Source: Glaciimonas sp. PAMC28666 (GTDB lineage: Bacteria > Pseudomonadota > Gammaproteobacteria > Burkholderiales > Burkholderiaceae_D). From it: a stretch of 64,000 nucleotides of DNA. The notes beneath the pieces are model-generated. The model was not told the origin of the DNA. It did not search any database and was given only the letters and a program-made list of their open reading frames with translations. Position numbers and translations under genes: made by a program. How positions within the stretch are numbered: the stretch's first letter is position 1; every line of letters starts with the position of its first letter. Shown here one piece after another: positions 1 to 9,672 of this stretch. Location: the NCBI RefSeq assembly GCF_016917355.1, contig NZ_CP070304.1, positions 1,984,001-2,048,000 on the forward strand, read 5' to 3'.

Positions 1-254
1 CTGGCTGGCAACAAACGGGCGAGTCACGCTACCTGGCACGCGAACGCCATCTGATCGCCCTCAAAGCCGCTCGCGAACATTTAAAGTTTGCATCCGAACA
101 CGCGACCCTGGACAACGCTGTCAGCGATCAATCGCTGGATTTATTTGCGGAAGAACTGCGTTTGGCGCAAGACAAATTAAACAGTATCACCGGGGCTTTT
201 ACGCCGGATGATTTGTTGGGGGTGATTTTTTCTCGGTTTTGTATTGGAAAATAA
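1..254 (+). CDS. mnmE: tRNA modification GTPase MnmE, C-terminal fragment
   Basis: This is the last 84 codons of MnmE, read in the frame starting at base 3; the rest lies left of the window. MnmE works with MnmG to add the carboxymethylaminomethyl group to U34 of certain tRNAs. The fragment is the C-terminal helical region, with the segment [20 protein letters not shown] at the end. The terminal FCIGK with its conserved cysteine is diagnostic of the family. In Burkholderiales, mnmE usually ends the dnaA-rpmH-rnpA-yidC-mnmE block, so dnaA may lie a few kb to the left (inference). The gene converges with hutD and no clear terminator separates them. Confidence 0.95.
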   Translation, partial: GWQQTGESRYLARERHLIALKAAREHLKFASEHATLDNAVSDQSLDLFAEELRLAQDKLNSITGAFTPDDLLGVIFSRFCIGK

Positions 255-317
255 GGACCAGAAACGGTGCCGCTATGAAAGCCGACAAGAGCGAAATGGC
301 GGTGAAGTTTAACCCTG

Positions 318-902
318 TCAAACTGGCGCTTTCCCCACATTAACCACCATAATTTCTGCATCGGGCGCATGCACCGTTACTGCCTGATCGGCACCGCTCA
401 GCAAAATCGCGTCGCCTGGCGCCAACGCAGTTTCTACGTCCGAAGACAGGATAGTCAAGTCACCTCGGACCACATAGAGAACGCTGGTATGACTATGCGC
501 CAAAGCGGGAATGCGTAAGCTGCCAGAAACAACAGCGCGAGCCAATTTATGTTTGCAACAGTGCCGCCGCGTCATTACGTTAAAGTCGGTCACCGGCCCG
601 CGTATTAATGACGAATTTACCGTCTCTTCACCAGCAAATTCAAAAATCGGCGCGGTTGGCGTGAGCGTGAAATGTTCGGATTGATAACCCAGTTGTAACT
701 CTCCATCAATCAGCGCAAGTGATCGATCCACGTCAGGGAAAGTTGAAAACCTGCCCGCGACACCGACTGTCGCCACACTAATACGCCATTCGAAGGTATC
801 GAGATTACTACCGGGTAGGCTACGGAATATCTCTCGTGTCATGCCACCACCGTTCTTCCATGGCATCACCAACTGGGCTTTTTTCGGAATCACGATCAGC
901 AA
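318..902 (-). CDS. hutD: HutD/Ves family protein
   Basis: A 194-residue cupin-like protein of the HutD/Ves family. The N-terminal PWKNGGGMTREI segment is the family hallmark, and DTFEWRISVA and DRSLALIDGELQL follow as expected. HutD proteins are encoded with histidine-utilisation genes and are thought to limit or fine-tune hut activity; the biochemical role is not settled. The start is a TTG (bases 900-902) with the ribosome-binding site AAGGTG 8 nt upstream, and there is no nearby ATG. It is the last gene of the operon and lies 91 bp downstream of hutG. Confidence 0.85.
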   Translation of the reverse strand: MLIVIPKKAQLVMPWKNGGGMTREIFRSLPGSNLDTFEWRISVATVGVAGRFSTFPDVDRSLALIDGELQLGYQSEHFTLTPTAPIFEFAGEETVNSSLIRGPVTDFNVMTRRHCCKHKLARAVVSGSLRIPALAHSHTSVLYVVRGDLTILSSDVETALAPGDAILLSGADQAVTVHAPDAEIMVVNVGKAPV

Positions 903-993
903 TTCTAATTCACCTTGGTTCCCGCCGTCAGGGCGCGTAAATATACTTTAAACATACTTTCTAAACACATTCTCGCTATCCACGATACTGCAC

Positions 994-1929
994 TCAATCG
1001 CTTTGAAGCAGGGTATGCACCAGGCGTGCCGCAACCTTTGCGGTGAGGCCGTCCCGATCATGGGTTGGATTGCATTCGGCGATATCGGCTGCAATAATTT
1101 TTCCGGAACCTTTGATGACCTGAATAAGGTACTCCACCTTTTCTAATGGCATGCCATACGCTGCAGGAGCGGAAACGCCGGGTGCTTTTTCGGCCGGCAG
1201 GACGTCTAAATCGATGGTCAGGTAAACATGCGTCACTGATGCAAGTAGCGCAATAAGATCGCTTTCAAATTCGGCTATATTGCCAAAAGCCATTTCACTA
1301 TCCAGCTTGAACTGCACTCCCAGTTCTTCAGCCCGCGCAAACAATGCGGGCGTGTTGCCTAGCCGACTGATGCCATAACAAAGATAATGAAATTCGACCC
1401 CAGCCTGGCGGCACCACTCAGCGATCTGCAAGAATGGCGTACCGGAGCTGCCTTGTTCAGCTTCGCGCAAATCGAAATGGGCGTCAAAATTCACAATCAA
1501 CAATCGCCCTGACACCAGTGCCTGGTCAAGATGCGCGGCGAGGCCAAGAAAGGTCCCGTACGCAACCTCGTGGCCACCGCCCAAGACCACGGGAAAGCCA
1601 TCCTGCGACAAAACCTGCTGCACGCGCTCAGCCAGGCGCTGTTGTGCTTGCTCGAGTTCTCCGTCAGGGCAATCGACGTTTCCGGCATCAAACAATCGCG
1701 CAATCGAATGTGCTGGCAGATTAGCCAGCATACGTCGAATCGCATCCGGCGCTTTTGCTGCGCCGACGCGTCCATGATTGCGCCGCACGCCTTCATCGCA
1801 GGCAAACCCAATGATCGTAGGAGCGTCACGCGATGCGTCATCGAATGGCAACACGATTTGATGCAAACGACGCGTATCACCAGCGCTATCGATATCTTGT
1901 CGGCCAGCCCACATCGAGAGATCCATCAT
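994..1929 (-). CDS. hutG: Formimidoylglutamase (arginase family)
   Basis: A 311-residue ureohydrolase. HutG converts N-formimino-L-glutamate to glutamate and formamide in histidine breakdown. The binuclear manganese ligands are all visible: His120 in GGGHE, the NFDAHFD motif (residues 147-153), and Asp240 and Asp242 in [19 protein letters not shown]. That last motif and [18 protein letters not shown] fit HutG better than agmatinase, and the hutD neighbour agrees. The ATG overlaps the stop of the upstream ABC ATPase gene by four bases (1926-1929), which implies translational coupling. No hutH, hutU or hutI is in the window, so the rest of the pathway must lie elsewhere. A guanidino-acid ureohydrolase remains a weaker alternative. 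Confidence 0.85.
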   Translation of the reverse strand: MMDLSMWAGRQDIDSAGDTRRLHQIVLPFDDASRDAPTIIGFACDEGVRRNHGRVGAAKAPDAIRRMLANLPAHSIARLFDAGNVDCPDGELEQAQQRLAERVQQVLSQDGFPVVLGGGHEVAYGTFLGLAAHLDQALVSGRLLIVNFDAHFDLREAEQGSSGTPFLQIAEWCRQAGVEFHYLCYGISRLGNTPALFARAEELGVQFKLDSEMAFGNIAEFESDLIALLASVTHVYLTIDLDVLPAEKAPGVSAPAAYGMPLEKVEYLIQVIKGSGKIIAADIAECNPTHDRDGLTAKVAARLVHTLLQSD

Positions 1930-2699
1930 GCAGCCTGACTTTGCTGATTGCGTGACAGAACCGCCTGCAAGAAACTACGGGTGCGTTCTTCGCGCGGATT
2001 CACAAAAATTTGGTCGGGTGGTCCCGACTCCACAACCCTTCCGTGATCCATCACGACAACAACATCCGCAACCTCGCGTGCAAACCCCATTTCGTGCGTG
2101 ACCACCAGCATCGTCATGCCTTCATTGGCGAGCGCCTTCATCACTTGCAACACTTCTCCAACCAATTCAGGATCGAGCGCGGATGTGGGTTCGTCGAACA
2201 GCATTACCTGCGGCTTCATCGCCAGTGCACGGGCTATCGCGACGCGTTGTTTCTGACCGCCAGACAAGGTCGCGGGCATTGCATCAGCTTTATGCGCAAG
2301 ACCAACTTTTGCTAATAATTCACGTGCTAACGTTTCGGCGCTGTGTTTGTCCATTCCCTGGATTTTGCGCGGGCCGACCGTGACGTTTCCCAACACGGAT
2401 AAATGCGGAAACAGATTAAACGACTGAAACACCATCCCGACCTGCTCGCGCAGGTGGTTCAGATCCGAGTCGGAGAGCATGTGACCATCGGTTAACAGCT
2501 TTTTGCCGCAGATTTCAATATTCCCTTCTTCCGCCACTTCCAGCCCATTACAACAGCGCAGTAACGTGCTTTTTCCTGAACCGCTTGGCCCAATGATAAC
2601 GATCACCTGAGAGGGATTAACTTCGAGATCAATGCCATGCAAAATGCGATTGCCCGAGAATGATTTTCCCAGACCGTTTAGTTTGATGATGGATTTCAT
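1926..2699 (-). CDS. Polar amino-acid ABC transporter ATP-binding protein
   Basis: A 257-residue ATPase of the HisP/GlnQ class. Walker A is GPSGSGKST (near residues 38-46), the signature is [16 protein letters not shown], Walker B is [14 protein letters not shown], and the H-loop is [11 protein letters not shown]. It would power import of an amino acid through the adjacent permease. It overlaps the permease stop by four bases (2696-2699) and the hutG start by four, so the three genes are translationally coupled. Coupling to hutG suggests the cargo is histidine, urocanate or a related catabolite (inference); the sequence itself does not define the substrate. Confidence 0.93.
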   Translation of the reverse strand: MKSIIKLNGLGKSFSGNRILHGIDLEVNPSQVIVIIGPSGSGKSTLLRCCNGLEVAEEGNIEICGKKLLTDGHMLSDSDLNHLREQVGMVFQSFNLFPHLSVLGNVTVGPRKIQGMDKHSAETLARELLAKVGLAHKADAMPATLSGGQKQRVAIARALAMKPQVMLFDEPTSALDPELVGEVLQVMKALANEGMTMLVVTHEMGFAREVADVVVVMDHGRVVESGPPDQIFVNPREERTRSFLQAVLSRNQQSQAA

Positions 2700-3364
2700 T
2701 GCACTGCTCCTCCGGCGCGTAAGTGGCGCTCAATTTTTTGTAACGCCATGCTGGTGATGCTGGTAAGAACCAGATAGACCAATGCGATCGCCAGATACAC
2801 TTCCAGCGAACGATAGGACACGCTGATAATTTTTTGTCCTTCATGCATCAAATCGGCAATGGTCAAAAGCGATACCAGCGCCGAGTTTTTGATCAGTGCG
2901 ATGAATTCGTTTCCCAAAGGAGGAATCATGCGCACAACCGCTTGCGGCAAAATAATGGTGCGCATGGCCGTGGAAGAAGACATGCCGAGTGAGCGCGCCG
3001 CTTCCATTTGACCTTTTTCAATCGATTGAATCGCGCCGCGTACAATTTCCGAGATATAAGCGCCGGAATAAATTCCCAAACCTAAAATACCGCACGCAAA
3101 CGCTGGCAGCAGAATGTTCAGTTCGGGTAGACCAAAGAACAAGAGAAACAGTTGAACCAGTAACGGCGTGCCGCGAATGACGGTGACATAGGTTGTGCAT
3201 AACCCATAGCGTAGCCGCTTGGTCCGATCAAGTCGCCCCATGCCAACCAGCAATCCAAGCACGCAACCCATCAGCAATGACACCGCCGTAATTTCGACGG
3301 TGACCAATGCGCCATGCGCCAAATCAGTCCAGCCGCTCAATACTGGTAAAAAATCGAGGCTCAA
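2696..3364 (-). CDS. Polar amino-acid ABC transporter permease
   Basis: A 222-residue permease of the HisM/GlnP family with about five hydrophobic segments. The cytoplasmic [22 protein letters not shown] loop is the EAA motif that docks onto the ATPase. [22 protein letters not shown] is typical of polar amino-acid permeases. The start is a TTG (3362-3364) preceded by GGAG with 7 nt spacing. Only one permease gene is present, so the membrane channel is probably a homodimer. It lies between the binding-protein gene and the ATPase gene. Confidence 0.92.
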   Translation of the reverse strand: MSLDFLPVLSGWTDLAHGALVTVEITAVSLLMGCVLGLLVGMGRLDRTKRLRYGLCTTYVTVIRGTPLLVQLFLLFFGLPELNILLPAFACGILGLGIYSGAYISEIVRGAIQSIEKGQMEAARSLGMSSSTAMRTIILPQAVVRMIPPLGNEFIALIKNSALVSLLTIADLMHEGQKIISVSYRSLEVYLAIALVYLVLTSITSMALQKIERHLRAGGAVQ

Positions 3365-3418
3365 TTTTATTTCTCCTGTCCAGAATCTATTTTGTAATAT
3401 TTTTGTTGTGGCTAATCG

Positions 3419-4171
3419 CTATTGTTGCGATGGCGCTGTCAGCCATTTTTTGACTAATTTGTCATAACTACCGTCAAGCTTCGATTTTTTAAGGGCGGCG
3501 TTCAATGCCAGCGTCAGTTCTGGCAAATCCTTACGAACCGCAAAGCCGTATAATTCGACGCTGACTTGTTTATCGATGACCTTCAAACTCGGACGCACTT
3601 TGACATATTCCAATGCGGCCGGTTTTCCGGTGACCGCTGCATCAGCACGGCCAATTTCAACCAGGTTGAACATCTCCTGATTTTTTTCAACTTCGACGCG
3701 CTGCGCCTGTGGATAATATTCCTTAAGGTAGTTCACCGATTTGGTACCGACCTGAACTGCGACTCGCTTGCCTTTCAGATCGTCTGGTTTAAGAATGCTG
3801 TTGTCGCCGCTTTTGACCACCATAACCAATCCTCCCGGATAGTATGGATCGGTCAGATCGACCACCTTGCGCCGTTCATCCGTAATATAAATAGCCGAGG
3901 CAGCAACGTCGAAACGCTTGGAAATGAGTCCCGGAATCAAACCTTTGAAGTCGATATCCGTCCATTCGACTTTTTTACCCATGATCTTGGCCAGTGTCTC
4001 TATTAATTCGATATCGAATCCGGTCCTTTTTCCATCCTTGAAAAACTCAAAAGGAGGAAAGGTGGAATCGGTGACAACCCGAATAACAGCAGGCGATTGC
4101 GCGCTGGCCAGCGTTGGTACGATAAAACTGACCGCGCACAGGAGTGCGATAATAAAGCGACGATAATGCAT
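3419..4171 (-). CDS. Amino-acid ABC transporter substrate-binding protein
   Basis: A 250-residue periplasmic binding protein of family 3. It has a cleavable signal peptide (residues 1 to about 24, ending ASA). RVVTDSTFPPFEFFKDGKRTGFDIELI is the classic N-terminal start of the SBP_bac_3 fold, followed by the DVAASAIYITDERRKVVDLTDPYY region. The ribosome-binding site AAGGGG precedes the ATG. The gene begins 23 bp after the iclR stop and leads the transporter and catabolic genes. The substrate is probably histidine or a related amino acid, judged only from the hut neighbours. Confidence 0.92.
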   Translation of the reverse strand: MHYRRFIIALLCAVSFIVPTLASAQSPAVIRVVTDSTFPPFEFFKDGKRTGFDIELIETLAKIMGKKVEWTDIDFKGLIPGLISKRFDVAASAIYITDERRKVVDLTDPYYPGGLVMVVKSGDNSILKPDDLKGKRVAVQVGTKSVNYLKEYYPQAQRVEVEKNQEMFNLVEIGRADAAVTGKPAALEYVKVRPSLKVIDKQVSVELYGFAVRKDLPELTLALNAALKKSKLDGSYDKLVKKWLTAPSQQ

Positions 4172-4194
4172 TTTTTCCCCTTAAGAAATACCCA

Positions 4195-4977
4195 TCAATA
4201 CAACTTCAAGCGCTCGCTGATCGCGATCGCGGTCTTGACCGTCAAGCCAATCAATTTTTGTTGCTGATCCTCAGCGCGCACGGCAGGCGACATCAACGTG
4301 ATTGCGCCAACCATGTGATTCGACTTGCTGAAAATGGGTACGCTGACACCCCATACCCCCATATCGACCTCGCCTTCACTCACCGCATAACCTTGCGTGC
4401 GAATGGTTGCTAATTCCTCTCGAAGCCGACGCTCTTCTTTCGGCTGTTGAGATAATTGCGCGCCAATAACTTCATCTACCAGCGACTGCGGCAAATTAGC
4501 CAACAACGCTTTGGCTGAGGCGCCACGTAACAGGGGCTGAGAACGTCCCTTTGAAAACGAACAACGCAAGGATTGCAGGCTCTCCACCATATCAAGGCAC
4601 ATGACTTGATTATTCACCGCTACCATCAGTCCTACGCTTTCGCCGCACTGCTTCATCAATTTTTCCATCTCGGTACGCGCATTGGTGACGAGATAAGAGG
4701 TGTGATCAAAACCCCATGCGAGTTGCACGCTGAGAGGGCCGGGAGCGTAAAGATTATCTTGCTCTTGTACCAACCCCCATTTTTTCAGGGGAAGCAAAAT
4801 GCGGTACAAGGTGCTCTGCGGTAATTTCGTCGCTTCCTTCAATTGCTTGACGGTCATCGGTTTTCCGTGCCGCGCAATGACAGATAGCACCATCAATGGA
4901 CGCTCGCTGGTCGCCGTTGCTTTTAGCGGCGACGGGGAAGACTTAGTATCACGATCAGGGAAGGCGGCTTGGTTCAT
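4195..4977 (-). CDS. IclR family transcriptional regulator
   Basis: A regulator with an N-terminal winged helix (LMVLSVIARHGKPMTVKQLKEATKLPQSTLYRIL) and a C-terminal effector-binding IclR domain (CGESVGLMVAVNNQVMCLDMVES and GVWGVSVPIFSKSNHMVGAITL). The first ATG is at 4977, giving 260 residues. An in-frame TTG at 4995 would add six; neither has a strong ribosome-binding site. The gene is 23 bp upstream of the binding-protein gene in the same direction, so it probably controls this catabolic operon and itself. Canonical hut operons are usually controlled by the GntR-type HutC, so an IclR regulator here is unusual. Confidence 0.88.
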   Translation of the reverse strand: MNQAAFPDRDTKSSPSPLKATATSERPLMVLSVIARHGKPMTVKQLKEATKLPQSTLYRILLPLKKWGLVQEQDNLYAPGPLSVQLAWGFDHTSYLVTNARTEMEKLMKQCGESVGLMVAVNNQVMCLDMVESLQSLRCSFSKGRSQPLLRGASAKALLANLPQSLVDEVIGAQLSQQPKEERRLREELATIRTQGYAVSEGEVDMGVWGVSVPIFSKSNHMVGAITLMSPAVRAEDQQQKLIGLTVKTAIAISERLKLY

Positions 4978-5180
4978 ACAGTAATCATTGATCAAAATTC
5001 TCAGTATTCAAAATAAAATTCCCAGTTTATGGGAGCATCTTATCGATATGAGAAATGTGAATCGCAGAAAATGAACATCAATGGCGTTTGCTCGGGAAAT
5101 GATCCGGTACAGCGCTATTTGAAAACAGGACCGGCGACGGTGAAATAAACTTTAGGCGCACCACAGACGAATGAAAACGC

Positions 5181-7646
5181 TCACTGCTCTGCAATTGAAT
5201 TTAACAGTTTCAAATTTGATTGAAACGACCGATCGGGCGAGTTGGCGTTAGCCTTAGGAGTGTTGTATTCCAGCTTTAAATTGTTATCGGTGGATATCCA
5301 CTGGCCCCGCGGTCCGCTAACACGGTTGAGTAGCGCATCAACCATTGTTGGCGATAGTAAAAGGTCGCCCGCGATACTGGCAAAACCGCGTCCCGCCAAT
5401 TCACGTACTGAGCGCAGCTGGGGTGAAGCATCGAGTGCCGCTGTCATTGACGACGACGCTTGGGCGCGGGCGCCATCGTTGGTCGCTATTAAAATTCCCT
5501 GTCCCCCCACCACATATAACGACACATAAGAAAATTCAGCGCGCAGTGTGGCGATAATGGTTAACAGGTCGGTCGAAGCCATGTGATGCAACTGGACCCA
5601 TTGCTGCAAAACGCCCTCAGGACGCAAGCGTGAGCGCGCTAGTTGATAAAACTCGCGGTTGTAGAGCGAAGCCGCTCCAGCGAACCAGATCGACGTTATT
5701 TCAATGCTGATGACATCATATCTGCGAGGTGTCAGCAGCAACAGATTGCGCCCGTCGGTAATGTGCGTCTGCACCCTCGGCAAGTGCGACACGCCATCGT
5801 TGATACTGAAAAAGTAACGGTCTGCCAGCGCGACGACATCTTTGCTTAGTTCTGCGATGTCTATGTGCAAAAAACCGGCATCATGTAACACGCGACTCGT
5901 GGCACCGGTACCGTAGCCGATCACCAAAGCATTGGCGCGCAGATTTTGATGCAATAAAGGTAAGGCGGCAAAGCCAATCTGGGCCTGTACTTCGCCTTTC
6001 TTTGCATCGTTTCCCTGGAATTTTCCATTGGTCAACAAGGTGGTGATGGTGTCCCCATCGCTGGCGTTATTCGAATGGCGCGTCACGATCGTTAATCCAC
6101 CATCGATGCTCTCGGCATGATCAATGACTGTTCCCCAGTTTTGGGCAGTGAAGTAGACGCTGGCACCTTTGCTTAAAGTGTCGAAATCGAGTCGAACCGG
6201 GCTGACCAGGACTAAGCCGACCCCGGCTGCCAGCGCCGCTCCCAAGCCCCAACGGGTCTTGTTTACGCTTACGGATGCGGTCACTACCGCGGCAACGAGG
6301 AGCGCACCCACGGCCACTATCTTACTGGCCGCTAACCCGCCCATCCACGGCAACAAAACAAATCCGAATAGCAAAACACCAGCAATATTGCCAAACGTAT
6401 TGAGCGCCGCACTCAGTCCCAGCATGGTGATGCCGCGGCGTGAAGAGGTCGATGAGGTCGCAAGATCCATCGCCAGGGTATAGCTTGCGCCGATGCACAC
6501 GGTGGGGGGAATCATGACTAGCGCGCATACCACTCCCCGGACCACCTCGCGCGATTCAAAGGACGCCAGGGCCGGAATCTGGCCAAAGTGAATCAACCAA
6601 ACCGGGATCATGTCCCAGCCCCAGGCTCCCAAACCCACTGTCAGCGCTAATGCAATCTGCGTGATCGCAAGCCATGCGGGGCGGTCGGTATCGGAGCGCT
6701 CGAGCAATCGGCGACCACATTCGCCACCGATGGCTAATCCGATAAGAAAGGTTGCCAGCATCAAGCCAAATGCATACACGCTGTTACCGGCTACGATCGA
6801 TAGCAAGTGGACATACACCACCTCAAGTCCAAGAGATAGGAACCCGCCCAGGCCCAGCGCGACTAAAGCACCGAGTAGCACCCCTTGACGAGCGCTGGTA
6901 ACGTCACTGCGGACCTGCGCTTGTGGATGCAAGGTGGAGCCGTCCATGGCAGGGGCGGTCCGCACGGCAAGCCCTACGACACGCAGCATTTTTGCGAGAT
7001 GAAGTGCAGCTAACGCCACGATGAGATTCAGGATGGCTGCGATGATCGTGGTCGCGCGCACACCAAAAAGGGGAATCACAGCATAACTGGTGATCAGCGC
7101 ACCCAGCGCTGCGCCGGTTGTATTGCACGCATACAACCACGCCACTGCCTTTCCCAAACCGTCACCAAGCGGATTCAAAGCCTGCGCTAGTAACGGCAGC
7201 GTGATACCCATCAGCACCGTGGGAACCAGTAATACTCCCGCTCCCAACGCTACTCGTAACACTAGCAAACCTGATGCCTCCGGCGACAAGTTGGTCGCCA
7301 AACCAACGTACACCCACTGAATTAACGAAAACAGGGTTGGCGTAGCAACACAGTAAGCGCCAATGGATAATTCCACCAAGGCATAAACCAGCACGGGCCG
7401 CGTTACCCGGGCAGCCAGCGCCGCTCCGATCAGCGAACCAATTGCCATTCCCCCCAGAAAAGTCGCCAACACTGTCAATGTCGCCGCCGCAGTGCTGCCG
7501 AACACCAGCGTTAGTTCCTTAGCAAAAAGCACCTGATACACCAGAGCCGCCGCACCGGAGATAAAAAACAATAGCCCCATCCAGCGCGACAATCGAAGGT
7601 TCAATTTGGCGGCCATGGAATTGTGCGTTTCCTTATCAGGGTGCAT
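5181..7646 (-). CDS. Fused membrane protein with spermidine-synthase-like domain
   Basis: An 821-residue protein. About the first 490 residues are a polytopic membrane region with many hydrophobic helices, starting LFFISGAAALVYQVLFAKELTLVFG, the usual opening of this fused family. The C-terminal third is a Rossmann methyltransferase-like spermidine synthase domain: VIGYGTGATSRVL binds the nucleotide cosubstrate, and ITDGRNLLLL, YDVISIEI and the LYNREFYQLARSRLRPEGVLQQWV segment follow. Whether it makes polyamines is not shown; members of this fusion family are mostly uncharacterised. ATG 7646 is the longest start; ATG 7616 with AAGGAA about 12 nt upstream is an alternative. It is monocistronic, and the region 4996-5180 upstream of iclR shows no gene. 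Confidence 0.85.
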   Translation of the reverse strand: MHPDKETHNSMAAKLNLRLSRWMGLLFFISGAAALVYQVLFAKELTLVFGSTAAATLTVLATFLGGMAIGSLIGAALAARVTRPVLVYALVELSIGAYCVATPTLFSLIQWVYVGLATNLSPEASGLLVLRVALGAGVLLVPTVLMGITLPLLAQALNPLGDGLGKAVAWLYACNTTGAALGALITSYAVIPLFGVRATTIIAAILNLIVALAALHLAKMLRVVGLAVRTAPAMDGSTLHPQAQVRSDVTSARQGVLLGALVALGLGGFLSLGLEVVYVHLLSIVAGNSVYAFGLMLATFLIGLAIGGECGRRLLERSDTDRPAWLAITQIALALTVGLGAWGWDMIPVWLIHFGQIPALASFESREVVRGVVCALVMIPPTVCIGASYTLAMDLATSSTSSRRGITMLGLSAALNTFGNIAGVLLFGFVLLPWMGGLAASKIVAVGALLVAAVVTASVSVNKTRWGLGAALAAGVGLVLVSPVRLDFDTLSKGASVYFTAQNWGTVIDHAESIDGGLTIVTRHSNNASDGDTITTLLTNGKFQGNDAKKGEVQAQIGFAALPLLHQNLRANALVIGYGTGATSRVLHDAGFLHIDIAELSKDVVALADRYFFSINDGVSHLPRVQTHITDGRNLLLLTPRRYDVISIEITSIWFAGAASLYNREFYQLARSRLRPEGVLQQWVQLHHMASTDLLTIIATLRAEFSYVSLYVVGGQGILIATNDGARAQASSSMTAALDASPQLRSVRELAGRGFASIAGDLLLSPTMVDALLNRVSGPRGQWISTDNNLKLEYNTPKANANSPDRSFQSNLKLLNSIAEQ

Positions 7647-8118
7647 CGATAAACCAGAATAAACGCGCAGATACGTAACGTGGTGGGCGCCTTATTTCGT
7701 GCCAAAGTGGATGTTAAGCGGCATGTTCGCCATATTTAGCCTCTTGCGCTAGCTGCAAGGACGCCGTCTTAGGTAATAATGCCACAACAATATACCTTTC
7801 CGGCAGATCAACATTTAATCGGCCCTTGCCGTCGGCGTCGTAGCCTACAAACAGCAGTTGTTAGTGTATAACCTGAGTTTCTAAGACGCACTTACGAGAC
7901 TTTGCGCTTTTCCAAATACTCAAATTCCCTTGCTTAATGCATAAGGTGGCAAATCTATCATCACGTTTTGAACGGCATTTATTAGTCGTTTTGACGCACG
8001 ATGTTATCCTGTGGTCTTGGTGAACAGTTTAAAGCGCGTGGGCAGACGGTTGGTCTGAGCTATCTAAAACTGCCAAACGGATGCGGAAATAAACGACTTA
8101 TTAATCTAAGGCAGAAAA
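7647..8118. other. Intergenic region without recognisable gene
   Basis: 472 bp between two divergently transcribed genes. Both promoters must lie here, but I see no convincing -35/-10 pair, operator or repeat. The short open frames are not supported by ribosome-binding sites. Confidence 0.6.
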
Positions 8119-8799
8119 ATGAAAAAAATTTTTGCAGCTGGTTTTGCGGCTTGTATCGCGGTGTTTCTCCTTGCCAGTTGCGCGAGCGGCGACGATTGGC
8201 AATCCCAGTCTAACGACAGCGGTTTGAGATTTACCGCGCAGGCGCGCTCTTATGACGACGTGTGGACCGCAGCGATCCGTAGTGTCACACGCAACCTCAC
8301 CATATTGGATGAAAACAAAGCCCAAGGCCGCATTCGTGCCGAAAGTAGCGCCGGATTAATGACCGGCACAGAAGCCATTAGCGTCATCATTTCACCGGCG
8401 GGGCGCAATGTTCCATCGTACGTGATCGAAGTACGCAGTCGCCGGTCGAAAAATTTGATGTCCGGGCCGGACCAAACGCGTAATATTGTCGCCAACATAA
8501 GAGCAGAATTAGGCAACATGGCGAACGAAGCACCGGTCTCAATCAAGGATTCACTCAGCCCTTCGGAAGAAATCGTAACGATGCCGTTACCAGACCGTTC
8601 GAGTCAAGCCACCTCTGTCAATTCGGGCGAACTGACAGCACAAGTGGAACGGTTGGCACGTCAGAGCGGCTGCGAACCAACGTCCGGCGCCAAATTGATC
8701 GCCAAGACCACCGGTGTTGAGACTTACCAAACTTCCTGTCAAAATGGGCAGCAGGCGTTATTCAAATGTGAAATGCGTCAATGTCGACGATTGGACTAA
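8119..8799 (+). CDS. Putative outer-membrane lipoprotein, function unknown
   Basis: A 226-residue protein with a type II signal peptide. The lipobox LLASC places the lipidated cysteine near residue 21. The body has a mixed alpha/beta character, with SYDDVWTAAIRSVTRNLTILDENKAQGRIRAES resembling the small domains of stress-related envelope lipoproteins, but I do not recognise a named family. The C-terminal part has four cysteines (SGCEP, TSCQNG, KCEMRQC), which could form disulphides in the periplasm. It is followed 36 bp later by a second, tiny lipoprotein gene on the same strand, so the two are probably co-transcribed. Confidence 0.8.
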   Translation: MKKIFAAGFAACIAVFLLASCASGDDWQSQSNDSGLRFTAQARSYDDVWTAAIRSVTRNLTILDENKAQGRIRAESSAGLMTGTEAISVIISPAGRNVPSYVIEVRSRRSKNLMSGPDQTRNIVANIRAELGNMANEAPVSIKDSLSPSEEIVTMPLPDRSSQATSVNSGELTAQVERLARQSGCEPTSGAKLIAKTTGVETYQTSCQNGQQALFKCEMRQCRRLD

Positions 8800-8835
8800 T
8801 TTCAGCTTCAATTACCAATATAGGGAAAAACGGAT

Positions 8836-8943
8836 ATGAAAGCAGCATTTGCTATTTTGATCGTGTTTTCCCTGCTAACAGGCTGTTCCGCCGTCAATTT
8901 TCGATGCGATGATCCAGACGCACGCCCCGCTTCTTGCAAATAG
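8836..8943 (+). CDS. Very small lipoprotein (35 aa)
   Basis: A 35-residue reading frame with a lipoprotein signal: a Lys at position 2, a hydrophobic core (AAFAILIVFSLL), and the lipobox LLTGC with Cys17. The mature peptide would be only about 19 residues with two more cysteines (FRCDDPDARPASCK). GGGAAAAACGG just before the ATG gives a weak ribosome-binding site. It follows the larger lipoprotein by 36 bp. Entericidin-like or other small envelope lipoproteins are similar in size, but I cannot assign a family. Support is the complete lipobox and the context. Confidence 0.6.
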   Translation: MKAAFAILIVFSLLTGCSAVNFRCDDPDARPASCK

Positions 8944-9126
8944 AGCCATTCCGCAATTGGGGATTGATCGCGTGTCGGGGGACTAAAGTGCGCATGACTA
9001 AGCCTGCTTAATCTTATTATGTCCGGTCCCGGGCCATCTCGCGAATTTGAGGCTATACCGCTACCCAACTATTCGCTTTAAACTTCTCATGCGACTAGTT
9101 GGATTTTAGTCCAGACGATTACCGGT

Positions 9127-9483
9127 CTATGACCCGTCCAATTGCCAGCTGCGAGGACCGCCGTCTCCATGGCGGTCGTCGAAGCGACGAAGGACTGCCT
9201 CGCGTACCGAGTCTGAAAGGCTTGGATATTTATCACCCTGCTCGATCGCGGCATATTCTTCACCGGCTTTTGAAAGATCGTCGGAAATGTGAAAACCGGC
9301 GACAAAATCCTGTTCCCATTGCTCGGTCACCTTCTGCGCCAAGGCTACGCGTCCCGGGTGGCTTAAAAGGCTGAACTCGTCGGTACCGGCATTAATTTTC
9401 TGTACCGTCTCGGTCAGGCCCTCCTCGGTCAGCGGGGCTTTAGTAAACTCTTTCACTGCATGTGAACCACTCGTTTTCGACAT
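9127..9483 (-). CDS. Conserved-looking small hypothetical protein
   Basis: 118 residues from the ATG at 9483, which has a strong AAGGAG ribosome-binding site 7 nt upstream. A longer frame to 9531 exists but lacks one. The protein is acidic, soluble and helix-rich, with no signal peptide or membrane segment. Segments such as LTEEGLTETVQKINAGTDEFSLLSHPGRVALAQKV suggest a compact helical fold. I do not recognise a family. It is flanked by intergenic stretches of about 180 bp on both sides, so it is probably monocistronic. Confidence 0.7.
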   Translation of the reverse strand: MSKTSGSHAVKEFTKAPLTEEGLTETVQKINAGTDEFSLLSHPGRVALAQKVTEQWEQDFVAGFHISDDLSKAGEEYAAIEQGDKYPSLSDSVREAVLRRFDDRHGDGGPRSWQLDGS

Positions 9484-9672
9484 TTCACTCTCCTTAAATA
9501 AATGGTGCGATGGAACGCACCACTTTTCCAAAAAAACTGTACTGCGTTTTTACTACGAGGATTGCATCCTGAACATGTGATCAGTAACGTACCCGTCAAA
9601 CAGGATGTTGAATTGAAAATTGACAACGATTACCGGCGTGTCGACTTTTAATTTGCCTTATCTGTGTTTCGG

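Noticed and set aside
255-317. Terminator between mnmE and hutD
   Set aside because: A weak, interrupted CCGCTAT / ATGGCGG pairing with a long loop and no T run; not convincing.
1531-1938. 135-codon plus-strand frame opposite hutG
   Set aside because: It is fully antisense to a well-conserved enzyme gene and has no domain of its own.
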